Assembly: GCF_963422355.1 (NCBI RefSeq)
Contig: NC_085105.1
Location: 2,890,052-2,954,051, forward strand
Reading direction: 5' to 3'
Length of the DNA: 64,000 nt
Origin: Corticium candelabrum
Taxonomy: Eukaryota; Porifera; Homoscleromorpha; Homosclerophorida; Plakinidae
Shown: positions 1 through 11,453 of the stretch, piece after piece
How the letters are laid out: every line of letters begins with the position of its first letter
How positions within the stretch are numbered: the first letter of the stretch is position 1
Position numbers and translations under genes: made by a program
The notes under the pieces: model-generated
Told to the model about the DNA's origin: nothing
What the model saw: only the letters and a program-made list of their open reading frames with translations
The model's database searches: none

Positions 1-1141
1 AGACCATTCAGTGAGTCCTCTAGCTACCGACCTGGTCTAGATTTTGCACACTCGTAGTCGTACAGTACCTACGGTTCGGCTGTTGTAAACGTATTCTAGA
101 GAAAGAGGGTCCCACTGTACCTTGCACGCAGTTTTGACAAAACCGGATGTGTCACAGGATATCTGCTAGGTAGCTAAGAACTTGCGAGATTCTCGCGTGT
201 TCTCATTTACCCATCTTCAGCTGTTTCGTCACAAGAATCCGTGCACCTTTCGGCCATTCCACTTTCCACTAATCATTGGGTGGGCGCGCATTATTGCAAC
301 ATGTACATTCAACAGCGGATACAGGCTAAACCGATTACAGGAGTAAAGGCACAATTAGCAAAGCGCGCGCGCATGTGTTCATTTCGCGTGTTGTAAATTA
401 TGAAAGACGTGTGCAAGCGTTAAACTCGTAGCTAGTCCTCCTCCTCCCGAGCGGCACGTGCTACAGCACGTGGAGCGCTACTCACCGGAAGTTAGCCCTT
501 TGTCGGAAAGATATTAGCGTTCTTTGCATATTTTCTAGTCTGAAGAGACATGGTTTTCCACATGATCGGTTGTGAAGAATTTGGATCAAGCGGTGTTGTA
601 ACACGTATGCTTCAGCGTGTACGAGCACTGAACCCTCCAGCTAGCTGCACTTGCCATCAACGGAAAAGTTGCGTTGTTATCACACTTCTTCACTACACTC
701 TGGTATTGCCCACTCGTATGTAGTAATTTGTCCTCGATCTCAGACTCTCTAGCACACGCTAGATAGAGATTTGTTATTTCTTGGAGGCGGGGCAGATAGT
801 TGAGCGTTGCACACTCGAAACGACGGTTCGTATTTCTACTAAACTAACATAGACTTGAACCAAGGTGTACTTACACTGAAACTCCTAGCTCCGCCCGAGA
901 AGGGTGGAGCGACTTTTGTAGTGCAATAGTTGCCTGAGATTCGGTTGGAGCGGCGTCTGCTAAAAAGCATTCCCGCATGAACGACACACCCCAGCTGCCG
1001 TGCAACCGCGATCTGCGGTTGCCACCTAACACATGATTACTAAAATTAATTAGGTGTTCACGTGCCACATTCGTGGAGCTTCTTTTGGGAAGAACGAGGG
1101 GTTTGGGTAATAACAGACATAGGAGCTTCCCGACCCGCACC
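1..1141. other. Upstream intergenic region, no gene seen
   Basis: No convincing coding exon on either strand. The open frames here show no recognisable domain. The region should hold the promoter and 5' leader of the methyltransferase gene that starts at 1142. GC-rich patches and a paired E-box are the only structure I noticed. Confidence 0.5.
455..472. promoter_or_regulatory. Paired CACGTG E-box upstream of PMT
   Basis: Two perfect CACGTG palindromes lie at 455-460 and 467-472, with starts 12 bp apart. CACGTG is the core site for bHLH-ZIP factors such as USF, MAX and TFE. The site is about 670 bp upstream of the methyltransferase start. Similar pairs occur near 20.4 kb and at 51.2 kb. The regulatory role is inferred. 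Confidence 0.35.
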
Positions 1142-1986
1142 ATGACTGCAACAACTAGTGAAAGGAACGTAATGTCCTCCTTTTGGGCAGAACACTCTGC
1201 AGAAGGCTCAATTGAAGAAATGTTTCTCGACTCCAAAGGGAGGGAGATTGCAGAGCTAGAGCAGCCAGAAATATTGAGCATGTTACCAAATTTCGAGGGC
1301 AAACGTGTCTTGGAACTTGGAGCTGGAATTGGCCGGCACACGAAAAACATTGCTGAAAGGGCAAGCCACGTGACTGCAGTGGACTTCATGGAAAACTTCA
1401 TACAAAAGAACAAGGAGGCAAACGGAAAGCATCCCCATGTCGAATTTCTTTGTGCTGATGTAACCCATCTGGAAAGACAGCCTGCCAGCTATGACATCAT
1501 CTTTTCCAACTGGTTGCTTATGTATCTTGGAGATGATGAGGTACAGAAGCTGCTCAACAAGATGCTAATGTGAGTCACAGTGGTTTGGGTGACAGGTAGT
1601 GTAGATGTATTCTTTCTTGATTTGAAGGTGGCTGGTGGATGATGGACAGTTGTTTTTCCACGAGTCATGCTTTGGACAGTCAGGAGACAAGTCGAGGACA
1701 TCTAATCCAACATTCTACAGATCACCAATGGCAAGATACGCATGCTTTTTGTATTAGATTTGTGTTTTCCCGGAGATGTGTGTAAAAATTTGTTCTGGGT
1801 AATTAATAATGATGTATTTTGTAGGTACAGACTTGTAGATTCTGTAATTGTGATATAGAGGGTGACCTGTTGTCCAAGCCAAAGCTAATTCTGAGAACAA
1901 TAAGTCTTTGATAGATTCTTGACAATGGGGAGGGGACTCACTGCAAGATCCAGTAGTCTACACAGTTTTCTTTATTGAATTATTTG

Positions 1987-2069
<83 letters not shown>

Positions 2070-2075
2070 AATGAG

Positions 2076-2134
<59 letters not shown>

Positions 2135-5100
2135 AATGAGATGTGTGTGTGTGTGTGTGTGTGTGTGATCAGAACCAGATATCAAAGTGACACTGAAGCA
2201 TTTAGCTGTTCATTTAGCACTAACAATGTGTCAAAGGATTTCCAATTAGTTCATTGTCTGCCGATAGATCATGAACACTTCCTTTCAATTCACTGTGCTT
2301 TTGACACTACCCCTTTACCAAAAGTAATCCAGTGTTTTGATGTGTAATATTAATTCATGTACTGTATGTGTAGACCTATAGTAAAACAAAGTTTAGTAAC
2401 AATACTTTCTTTATATATGAAGCTGTAAATTGTGGTCAAATTTGATTGGAGCAAGGCCACTACATATGACTTGTGGTACTATGTACTGTAAATCCACAAA
2501 TTTTCGTATGCATCATATTTTCGTACGGGCTCTAACCGACAATTTTAGCGCACGCTAGTATACAGTAACTGTTTCATTCTGTACATGCATCGTGATTCAT
2601 GAGTTCTAAGCTAAAGAAAAGTGGTATCCATGCTGGGCTCATGACAAAAGATCAAAAAGAACTACCACTACCAAGGAGATAGCGAGCCGCATCCGGGATC
2701 CAACAAGAGGACATCACAGCTAGTTGTGTAGAGAAAGCGCTGGATTGAGATCACTTGGCAGCCAAGCGCAGAAAGAGAGGACAAAATTGCATCTACGACT
2801 GCAAGACTAGGCTGACCATTGCCCAAGTCACTGAAGAATGTCAACTTTACGAGGGCACACGCTCGAGCTCATCTGCAAGAATTGTTGAATCACAGAATCA
2901 CAAAAGTCAACAGTTCAGTCAATCCGCAATGCGTATCAAAACAGTTACTAGTATCGGACCGATGGCCTGAAGTAACGGTACAACCAAAAATTTAGCAGAA
3001 AAAGGTCACGGCAGCTAGACGCCTTCTTCTTGGACCAGCATTGGACAAAAAAATGATGACTTATATTACTTGCATGCCTCGCAAGACAGCAGCTGCATCG
3101 TCAACCGAAGCGTAGTGTTGGGGTGCGTATTAGGACTAATTCGAAAGAACAAACTGTCACTGCTACAAGAACATCAAGTGTCTGTTGATGCCATGCTAGA
3201 TGTCTGTCAGAGTACTTTCAGAAACAGTTTGAGTTGAGTGACATCATAACGTTGCAAACTGGACACGCTATACGTAGGAGTTTCATTTTAGTCATTTTTG
3301 TTGTAAAACCAGTATTGCTCAGTTGGATCTTGTGTTGTGGTACTGTACATCATTAACATCAATATAGTGGCAATTTGTAATAACAGTTTGTCATCCAAGA
3401 AAAATTTTAGTATGCATTTTAATTTAGTGCATTTAGGAGTCGTACGAGCAATACGAAAATAAAATGTATATGAAAATTTGTGGATTTACAGTATATGGGA
3501 AAATGATTTTCACTTAGGCATATCAATACATGTTAACATGTGAGTCAGTGCTGTTTCCATAGCAATAATCAGAGTGACATCATATGACCTATACCATGTA
3601 CATATTGAAAAGCAAATAATTTTTCAGGTTGAACAATTTCTAGCAACTGTGGAAAACCGTTATGCCAATGTAATGGTCACATGTTTGGCAATACTGAATT
3701 TGTTAACCCTAGTTCGGGGTTTACCATGTAACGATCCCAACTACACGCCTTTGCTGATATCTAGCTGTGTCGTCTGTAGACTATAGTATCTCTCATACAC
3801 GTGATCTACTCTGCCATACATGCAGTTTGCGTACATAGAAAAGTCATCTGTTTGAAATTAATTTTCTTATGCAGGTTTATGGTGCTCTCTTGGATGCAGC
3901 CCATAATGTTACACCAGACGGAAGCATCTCCTCCTTTGAGTTGATGTGGGGCAGGAGCTTGCAGGCGTACATTCAACTGAAATCTAATCCCAACCAGCTT
4001 TGTTGGCTGTATAAGAAAGTAACCAAACCAGGAGTTGCCAATGGACATCCAGGAGAGCATCCCAGCTTCCAACAGTTTCTCGATAAGCAGCAATATTCCC
4101 TCAATGGGATCCTTCGATATGAAAGAATATTTGGCAAGGAGTTTATCAGCACTGGAGGATTGCAGACAACGAAGGTAGTAGAAAAAGAAATACACTTCAT
4201 CTGTCAGAAAATGCTCAATGTGATATCAGATATGGTCTCTCATTTATTGCTATAATAGCATTGGGTAATCAATCGACCAAAAGACAGTGTAACTATTAGT
4301 ATACATTTCCTGCTGGACTCTGTTGGTATAGAAGATATAGTTCCTTAATGATCAGAGTTTAGCAGGAAATGTATGCATGCAACTGTCTTTATATAAACAG
4401 AGTCTGGCAGGAAGTGTATGATTTGCACTGTCTTCTGTGTGAGGTGATGGCTTGTAACTTGTGTTGTAGGAATTTGTGCCTTCTCTCAACTTGAAAGTGG
4501 GAGAGAAGGTAATCGATGTTGGCTGTGGGATAGGTGGCAGTGCTTTCTACATGGCAGAGGTTAGTTAAATTGTAACATTTATTTCTAATTTATCTGCTTT
4601 CCATACACAAGCATTGTTTCGCTCCTATACATTTGCAATCTCTTTATATTTTGTTAATAAAGTTTACCAGCTGGTAGAGAAAACCCCATAACAGTTACAC
4701 GACTGGTTGTTGTTAATCAAATTGCTGGGGTGAATTGAGCAAAAAGAACAGAGGAAGTATGAGTGAATGTTTGGCAATTGTTATTATCACAAACATGGCA
4801 TGTAGAATTATAAATTGTTGTCGTGGTATTCACTATTGGTAGTAATAAAATTGAGTTATTCATAGTTGTTTCTTACGTTAATTGTTCCTCTGTCAAAGGC
4901 ACGTTTGGCTTGTTTGTTCCAAACGTGTAAAACCAGGAGGTACATGATCTAGTGCTTCTGCTTTGCTTACATATTGTTTTCCATCTCTGTGTTTGCACAC
5001 AAGGGCACGACAGCAATGTAATTGTTTCTGTTATAGAACTTTGGTGTACAAGTACTCGGTGTTGACTTATCAGCTAACATGATCTCCATTGCCCAAGAGA

Positions 5101-6900
5101 GGACACTACAATATCAACAGTTGTTTGACAAAGTATGTATCGATATTGCTGTTTTGTGTGTCTCATGATGTACTGAAGTAACCTCCTATGAAACCCGTGT
5201 GTTCTTGATTAATCAGTTCACTCGCAATCCCGGGAGGTAGATTGGTCTTGTTTGGTAGTAGTGTTGCACTGAATTTAGCAGCTGCAGTAGTTTTGACAGC
5301 TGAGTTGATGTGCACTACTAACAACCATTACTTGGTATGCCACTAAAGTTACATGAAAATACAGGCTACAGCAAAGTTTAGAAGTCACGTGACATACAAA
5401 AATGGGTTTATTGTATTTCTATACACTAGGCAATAGGAGAGATGACAATTAATAGAAATTTGATGTCATTTGCAGAGAAAAGTTGCATTTTTACATCAGG
5501 TCATGAACACTAACTTTTCAGTAAAACAGGAGAATAGTGACTTACCAGTTGTTCATCTAGCACATACAGTAAACCTGCAGTACACTATCATTACATAACC
5601 AGTCAAAATCAAATCTTTGCCTCTTGATATACACAAACGAATTCTTTCAATCATGTTATATGAATAGTTCTCAGGTGGCATATTCTACATTTCAAAAAGA
5701 GCAAAGCATGATGTCATTGTAGTAAGATTTCAGTCACTGCCCACTGTATCTCTCTTTTAGGTACAGTTTGAAATCTGTGATGTGACAGTGAGAGAATTCT
5801 TACCAGAGACGTTTGATGTCGTGTACACTAGAGACACCTTGTTGCATATTGCAGATAAGCCAACTCTCTTCAAGAAGTTTTTGGTATTGACTAATAACAA
5901 TTGATCTGTCATTGTATGAGACTTGATGTGCGATTTTCTGTGTCAGTCATGGTTGAAGCCAGGTGGACGATTACTCATCACCGACTACTGCTGTGGAACT
6001 GATCCCTGGACACCGGACTTTGCAGAATATGTTAAGCACCGTGGGTATCACCTCCTGGATGTCCGGTCATATGGAAAGGTAAGTTGTGATCCTTATTAAC
6101 ACAGTGACACATGCCATGCCTTCATTCAACCATCACCTTTGTGACAGAGGGTCTATTTATTAAACCTTCACTCTAGAGCAATGTGGTAGGCAATTTGTCT
6201 CCCAATAATCGTAGAGGAGAAAGCAGAGAGCAGTAATAACCGCAAATAGGAAATTCGTATTTGTGTGAGAGTTGGTCATGTAACTGTGTGCCAACACAGC
6301 CAGCAGCTACACAGCACATCCAATAGTTCAAGCACAGGTCATAGCAATTTCTATTTGCTTTATTGACACTTAATTTGAGGACAAAAGTACCCTATTAGCA
6401 CACTTTGTATCGCACATTGAGTTTCCTAATTAGTTATATCAACCTCTCTCTTTGCTGTAACTATTCTGCATTTCTTTCACCATCCATGCCTAGTTATTAG
6501 TTATCATCAAAGCAATTAACAAAGAATTACCAAGTCTCAATCAACATTTTGAACCTATGTACTGTATTGTGACAAGACTATGCGAAGGAAATCATCTGTT
6601 TCTACTTGTAGATTATTGAAGAAGCTGGGTTCACTAAGGTTGTTGCTGAAGATAAAACGTCTATGTTTGTGTCAGTTCTCACCGAGGAATTGACCAAATT
6701 CAGAAAGGAAAAAGATTCATTTATCAAAGTACTCGTCTACTCACCTAGATTAATAAAAACTGTATAAATCATTTATTATGACACAATAGGAATTCACTGC
6801 TGAGGATTATGATGCTATTGTCAGTGGTTGGGCAGCCAAGCTGGAGAGATGTCAAGTTGGTCAGCAGAAGTGGGGCCTGTTTTTAGCTACAAAGTCATAA
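1142..6900 (+). CDS. PMT: Phosphoethanolamine N-methyltransferase (two-domain)
   Basis: Transfers methyl groups from S-adenosylmethionine to phosphoethanolamine, giving phosphocholine for phosphatidylcholine synthesis in the cytosol. Exons: 1142-1569, 1628-1730, 3875-4174, 4470-4559, 5037-5132, 5761-5883, 5947-6078, 6612-6728, 6790-6900. They sum to 1500 nt, or 499 residues, the usual length for bipartite plant, fish and cnidarian enzymes. Methyltransferase domain 1 is in exons 1-3 (SAM loop [12 protein letters not shown]). Domain 2 starts in exon 4 ([10 protein letters not shown]) and continues through [23 protein letters not shown] and the C-terminal WGLFLATKS. Start chosen at the ATG with context CACCATGA; an in-frame ATG at 1073 is an alternative. 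Intron 2 appears to begin with GC (ATG|GCAAGA), because the GT at 1747 would break the frame and the homology. Intron 2 holds a (TG)n tract and a pogo-like transposon. Family assignment is strong. Confidence 0.93.
1989..2167. repeat. Compound (TG)n microsatellite in PMT intron 2
   Basis: Three TG runs (about 1989-2065, 2077-2129 and 2143-2167) are separated by two copies of the spacer AATGAATGAGA. The repeated spacer shows that part of the tract was itself duplicated. No coding role. Confidence 0.9.
2486..3491 (+). mobile_element. Decayed pogo/Tigger-like DNA transposon
   Basis: The left end CTGTAAATCCACAAATTTTC and the reverse complement of the right end match for over 20 bp, and a TA dinucleotide flanks both sides (2484-2485, 3492-3493), as in the Tc1/mariner superfamily. 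Inside, fragments resemble pogo-type transposases: [17 protein letters not shown] near 2764 fits the N-terminal DNA-binding region, and a stretch near 3018 reading [16 protein letters not shown] fits the family pattern GRPLLLGxxLDxxVxxYI. The frame is interrupted several times and the element is only about 1.0 kb, so it is non-autonomous. It lies wholly inside PMT intron 2. Confidence 0.75.
4282..4437. repeat. Small inverted and direct repeat cluster in PMT intron 3
   Basis: A motif running from cagagt through agcaggaaatgtat to actgtctt occurs three times within about 155 bp: once inverted (4283-4325) and twice direct (about 4357-4390 and 4399-4435). The inverted copy can pair with either direct copy to form a hairpin. 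Probably a foldback element remnant. Confidence 0.5.
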
Positions 6901-8061
6901 ACTATCAAGATACTGATGTTTACTCTGCACTGTTCACATACCTTGAGTTGTTACCTTTGCTACTGATGTCAGATGGAACGGTTGTGGTTGGGATCTATTT
7001 TTATTCGGTACCAGGTTTGTTTTGTTGAGTCTGCCACTCAGACTCTGTGTAACTTAAACATGGCTACTCCATATGGAAGCAGTAAGCGTCTAGTCATTTC
7101 TATCAAGAGATCGTTTGTTTGCTACTGACTCACTTGGATCTAAGAAGGTATGCCTACCCGTTTGCTGTCTAAGTAGGTCACTGTCAGTGACACTTCTAAT
7201 GGGTAATGAACATTGCAGGTGTAAGGCACAGGCAGTTCTTTATTATCTTATTGCATAATATCATTATGATGATGGGTAAGGTCTGGCTACGTGTGGCTAG
7301 TCTTCCTCAGCTACCACAATGATGTTACCAGTACAATGACAAAGATTTCTGATATAATCAAATGCCTACAGCTCTTCATGACATATGTGTCAGACATTTC
7401 CTATTGTTAATTGAGGTAGTCTGATTTCAACTCCCTATATACATATTGTATTCTGCCGAGAAAGTTCATTGGTACTCTATGGGTAAGCCCTTTACAGAGT
7501 TTAACCAGATCATTGTGGCCACTGTAGTTAATTACAAGGCAGTTGCCTTCTAATGCTGAGGGTACTCAGCAACATGAGATACGGTACAAAGTTGGTGATC
7601 GTGGAAACACAAGAACATGTGATACTAGCAGTGTACTTTCATAGTCTATCCACTGCTGTTTTTGAAAAAAAATACGCACTGAACTTAAAGCCCAGTGCAT
7701 TAGCCCCGAATTGCCAGACAGAGAGCCTGGTCAAGTTCTCTGTCTAGTTACTCGAGGCTACATGTACAGTACACTACAACATACTATGTAGTATATCCAC
7801 TAATGTATGGCATGAAAGTATCATATCAAGCACAAAGAACTCACATTGAGGAGTCCCTGTGTAAGAGAGATCAATGCTGAATACTTAGCCACTGCTTGAA
7901 CTCACTAATGCATTAGACAGATATATCCAGTGGACAACACCAAAGCCAGGGTTTACTATTGTATATACACAGGGTGCCACTGCAGCTCATGAAAACTGAC
8001 TACATGATCAGCACAAAATCAACAACATTCACAAACTAGAAAACTATCATGTTTCAGTATG
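6901..8061. other. Intergenic region between PMT and NHLRC3
   Basis: About 1.16 kb with the presumed 3' ends of two convergent genes, PMT (+) and NHLRC3 (-). The open frames show no domain, signal peptide or homology I recognise. No repeat structure seen. Confidence 0.5.
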
Positions 8062-10958
8062 CTACTTGTGCCAAATAGTTTCACCTATTAGTCCAACCCG
8101 TTGATTGTGAGGTTTCCCCCCTGACCTTAACCGACGTCTCACCACCCACAACAGTAAAGCAACAAATAAAAGACACAACAAGAAAGGCTCAAACACAGTA
8201 ACAGTCGTGAACATCGCCGAATGCTTGTCCCGTGAAAGCCCACTGTAAGGGACATACTTCTGAGTCACATTTGCACCCACTTCACCAATATACAATGCCC
8301 AAGTGGTCTTGCTAATTGAGAATGCATGGGGTTTAGTATTGTTCGGATACATAGCTGTCTGTCTGACAACGTGGCAGCTGTTCACTGACTGGACGTCTTT
8401 TGGTGCGGGAATTACAAAGATGTTTGCATACAGAAGATCGAGCATAATAAAGTTGTGTCCACTTGGATCGAGACGAATGTGGCATGGAGACTTTGGCCTC
8501 ATGCACGTCCACTCGGTAATAAAACTGCCGTCACTTGCATTGAAGGCTTGAGTTCGATTGTTGCCTCTATCGGCTACCCACACCATGCCAAGATTTGGGT
8601 CAAATTCTACACTGTGAGGTATGTAGAATTGACTCGGCTTGCTTCCTCGCACTCCCACTGACCACGCCAGGTTACGATTAGCATCCAATTTGACAAGTCT
8701 ATTGTTCATGCCTCCATCACCATCAACAATGTAGAGAGAGTCAGATTGATCAATTGCAATATCAGCTACCTGTAAACAAAACTTATAGGTTTGGGTACAA
8801 CAATTTTAATTAAAACCCTTTCACTACTGTTATGCTCTTCGTTTGGATCGACTCACAATGCCACTTTAAGTGATAAGAGCTCAAAGATACGATAAAAACA
8901 TAATATAACTGTATTACTGCTGATTGTTACAATAATGTAGTACAACATCATAAAAGAAAATTTTTACCATCAGTACTTGTGAATCAATGACTACAGTGTG
9001 TTTCCACTAGCTTGAACCAGTTAAGCAACTGGTTTATGCTAAACTGACTCAAGAATTGACCTGTTTCCACTTGCACTAAACCAGGGGCCCATTTCTATTA
9101 CCTCCACCAGCTCAACCGGTTGAGACGGCACAGATACTCTGGTTGAGCGGAAGTAATCTCGGTGAAAGACTGTAAAAGAAACACACCAGTAGAGGCGAGC
9201 ATGCACATTTACCTGTTGCTCAAGCCTACGAAGAACACGATCTCCTGTTATTCTTTAGTCACTCTTGCTGTTGCTATGGCTGAAGTAGATGTTTTGATGA
9301 TGCTTTTATTCAACAACTACAATTTATCGGGAACCCAGTTGGAGGCATTGATGCCCAGAGGGAACTAGCTGGAATCTTGGGGTTAGAGTTACCATTAGGG
9401 AAAAAACCAAGCTGTTGAAATCATACTTCTGCCTTGTTTTTGCTATTTGTCCATTCGTGGGCATGCGCAATAGCCTACCTCCACCAAACTCCACCAACAT
9501 TTCACTGGTAGAGCTGGTGGATCTCTACCACCTAATCCCGTGGAGATAAAAGAAATGCGCGAGAACTCTACCATCTCAACTGGTTGAGGATGTGGAAGTA
9601 AACGAACGCACCCGTTATATTCTAAACCTAAACAACTTTTTCTAAACCCATTTTGTAGTAGGTTTAGCAAAGTGATTTAGGTTTAATTAACTGTCATGTG
9701 ACAGTAGCGCATTTGCTTAGGAGGCTTCTGACAATGCCGTTTTGATGATATTGACTATTTTGCTGGTATACGGTTGCCTTGAAAAGATGTACGGGTCTTC
9801 AACTACAGGAGAGAAATCAGCAGAGAGAGAGGGAGAAGACGGTGTCCTTGCTGACTGTAATGCAAATTTCTAGTACATAGATAGTAGATGCTGAATCAGT
9901 GACAACCAACATTGGCTCTGACTCGGTGGCAGGGAAGCCCGATACTTCAAAACAAAACAAGCCTCAGTTGACGAATACTATGGCGTTCATACACAGTTTG
10001 TCTTGCACATCCCAAATGTGCAAGTTCCTCCTAAGTGGAAACAGTCGCTTTCTTGAACTGGTTTAGGTTATAAAAACGTTTAAGCTAAACCAATTTAAGG
10101 TGCAGCTAGTAGAAATACATTGCCTTACCAGTCTAATACTAAACCATTCCAACTCTAGTTTCTAAAATAATGTTGGAGAATAACATGTCATCCACAACCC
10201 TTCAAACCATTTAGTACTGCTATGTTTCTTTACTATACCTCACGTTTCTTTCTTACCGTCCCCTTCCATACACATTATCACTGGGCAAGAGCATGAACTT
10301 GATTTTAATTAATTAATTAACACACATTCACGAAATACACCCAAATTATACAGTCAAAATTTTCCGATTTTACAAAATACTAATGAACTATGAATAGAAA
10401 CAGAAAACTCTTGGTGAACAATGAGATAGTACAGCTACAGCAAACAATTTCGTTCATACATCTTACCTGGTCAAATTGAATCGGATTCAACGAAACTCCA
10501 GCCTTGCCTGGGGTCCCAATCGTCTCCAACAGATCTCCGTCAGTGCTGAACATCTTCACAGTGTGACCCATCGCTCCATTCCCGAGGTCGGTAACCCAAA
10601 TCCGCGCAGTACCGTTTGCCAGTCTTTGCAATCGCATACCGTGAATCATGTCCACTACATTGTGTCCCCACGAACGGTGATACGTTCCGTCCTCACCGAA
10701 TACGAGTACCGGGCCGGATAATGGGATTCCCGGTCCTCTCAGTCCGACGTACACTTCTTGACTGACGTCGTCGACTGCTGTGCAGAAATCTTGAGCAGAT
10801 GCGACAAATTTAGACGGCTCTAATGGCCAGGTGGCGTCCAGTTTGTATTTCAACAAAATTCGAGAAGCCGAACGCTCAAACTGCGTCAGTAAACACAGCA
10901 AAGCAGCAGTACACACAACTCGACGGGCGTGCATACTGAGCATGCGTGCTCTAGGCAA
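8062..10958 (-). CDS. NHLRC3: NHL repeat-containing protein 3, membrane-anchored form
   Basis: Two exons, 10958-10467 and 8769-8062, give 399 residues. The N-terminus is a signal peptide (VVCTAALLCLLTQF). The lumenal part follows vertebrate NHLRC3 closely: YVGLRGPGIP, HGM, IWVTDLGNG, GTPGKAGVSLNPIQFD, YIVDGDGGMNNRL, YIPHSV and VWVADRGNNR. These are NHL-type beta-propeller blades. Unlike human NHLRC3, which I recall as secreted and ending after the propeller, this protein adds a hydrophobic segment (PFLLCLLFVALLLWVV, about residue 360) followed by basic residues and a short tail, so it should be a type I membrane protein. Biochemical function unknown. Starts at 10943 and 10934 are also possible. 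The single intron carries nested transposon remnants. Confidence 0.88.
8995..10126. mobile_element. Non-autonomous inverted-repeat element in NHLRC3 intron
   Basis: The left end (GTGTTTCCACTAGCTTGAACC) and the reverse complement of the right end (GTATTTCTACTAGCTGCACC) are similar, and both subterminal regions are rich in AACCAG/CTGGTT and CTAAACC motifs. No transposase frame is visible. Boundaries are approximate and the superfamily is not assigned. Confidence 0.45.
9082..9614. mobile_element. Inner MITE, possibly hAT-like, nested in the intron element
   Basis: The left end GGGGCCCATTTCTATTACCTCCACC and the reverse complement of the right end match in pattern (GGG, ATT/GTT, TTACxTCCAC, CTCAACCGGTTGAGA versus CTCAACCAGTTGAGA). 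No coding potential. It sits inside the larger element at 8995-10126, so it probably inserted later. The GGGG(T)GC-type terminus recalls hAT elements; a clear 8-bp target duplication was not found. Confidence 0.45.
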
Positions 10959-11453
10959 CCGGCGAAGCGAGGCGACATGGTTTACTAATTAAGAACATCT
11001 GCAATTGCGACAGAAGATTGATATTGCAATTGTGAAACGTCAATAAAAATAACCTACATACGCAAAATTTTTGTTCGAAACTCTGAGCGACTCTTTACAG
11101 TTGGGAACACCGTCAAAATCATACAGTACAGTCATACGGTTCATAGAACTTTTATTTAATATCAACAAAAAAGCGAATTGTTGTCGTTGGTTGCGCCAAA
11201 GCGGCTTCGATGAAGATGCTGCAGACATCTTGTTAGGTTCGTTACCATGTAAATTTAAATGAACAAACACTAATTTAGCTAGCTACTAATGATCACATCA
11301 CATGTCAAAAGCAATTTACCTGCTGCCCTTGTAAATTTCATGTCCCTAACTCTACTGCTGCACTAAAACTTCACTCACAAAAATTGACTTTAGTTAGATC
11401 GAAATTAAATTTAGGTGCATTTGTCTGTTGTTCTTTGAATTGCTGGTTTGGCT
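10959..11453. other. Intergenic region between two minus-strand genes
   Basis: About 500 bp holding the promoter side of NHLRC3 and the 3' side of the fibrinogen-domain gene. The short open frames near 11.1 kb show no known domain. Confidence 0.5.

Noticed and set aside
871-1413. 180-codon minus-strand open frame over PMT exon 1
   Set aside because: It overlaps a clearly coding exon on the other strand and shows no domain; a shadow frame.
1958-2185. His/Thr repeat open frames over (TG)n tracts, also near 24.5, 36.9, 42.9 and 44.8 kb
   Set aside because: Products of dinucleotide repeats, not genes.
3574-3786. 70-codon plus-strand frame between the pogo element and PMT exon 3
   Set aside because: Lies in intron 2, no homology, and does not fit the PMT reading frame.
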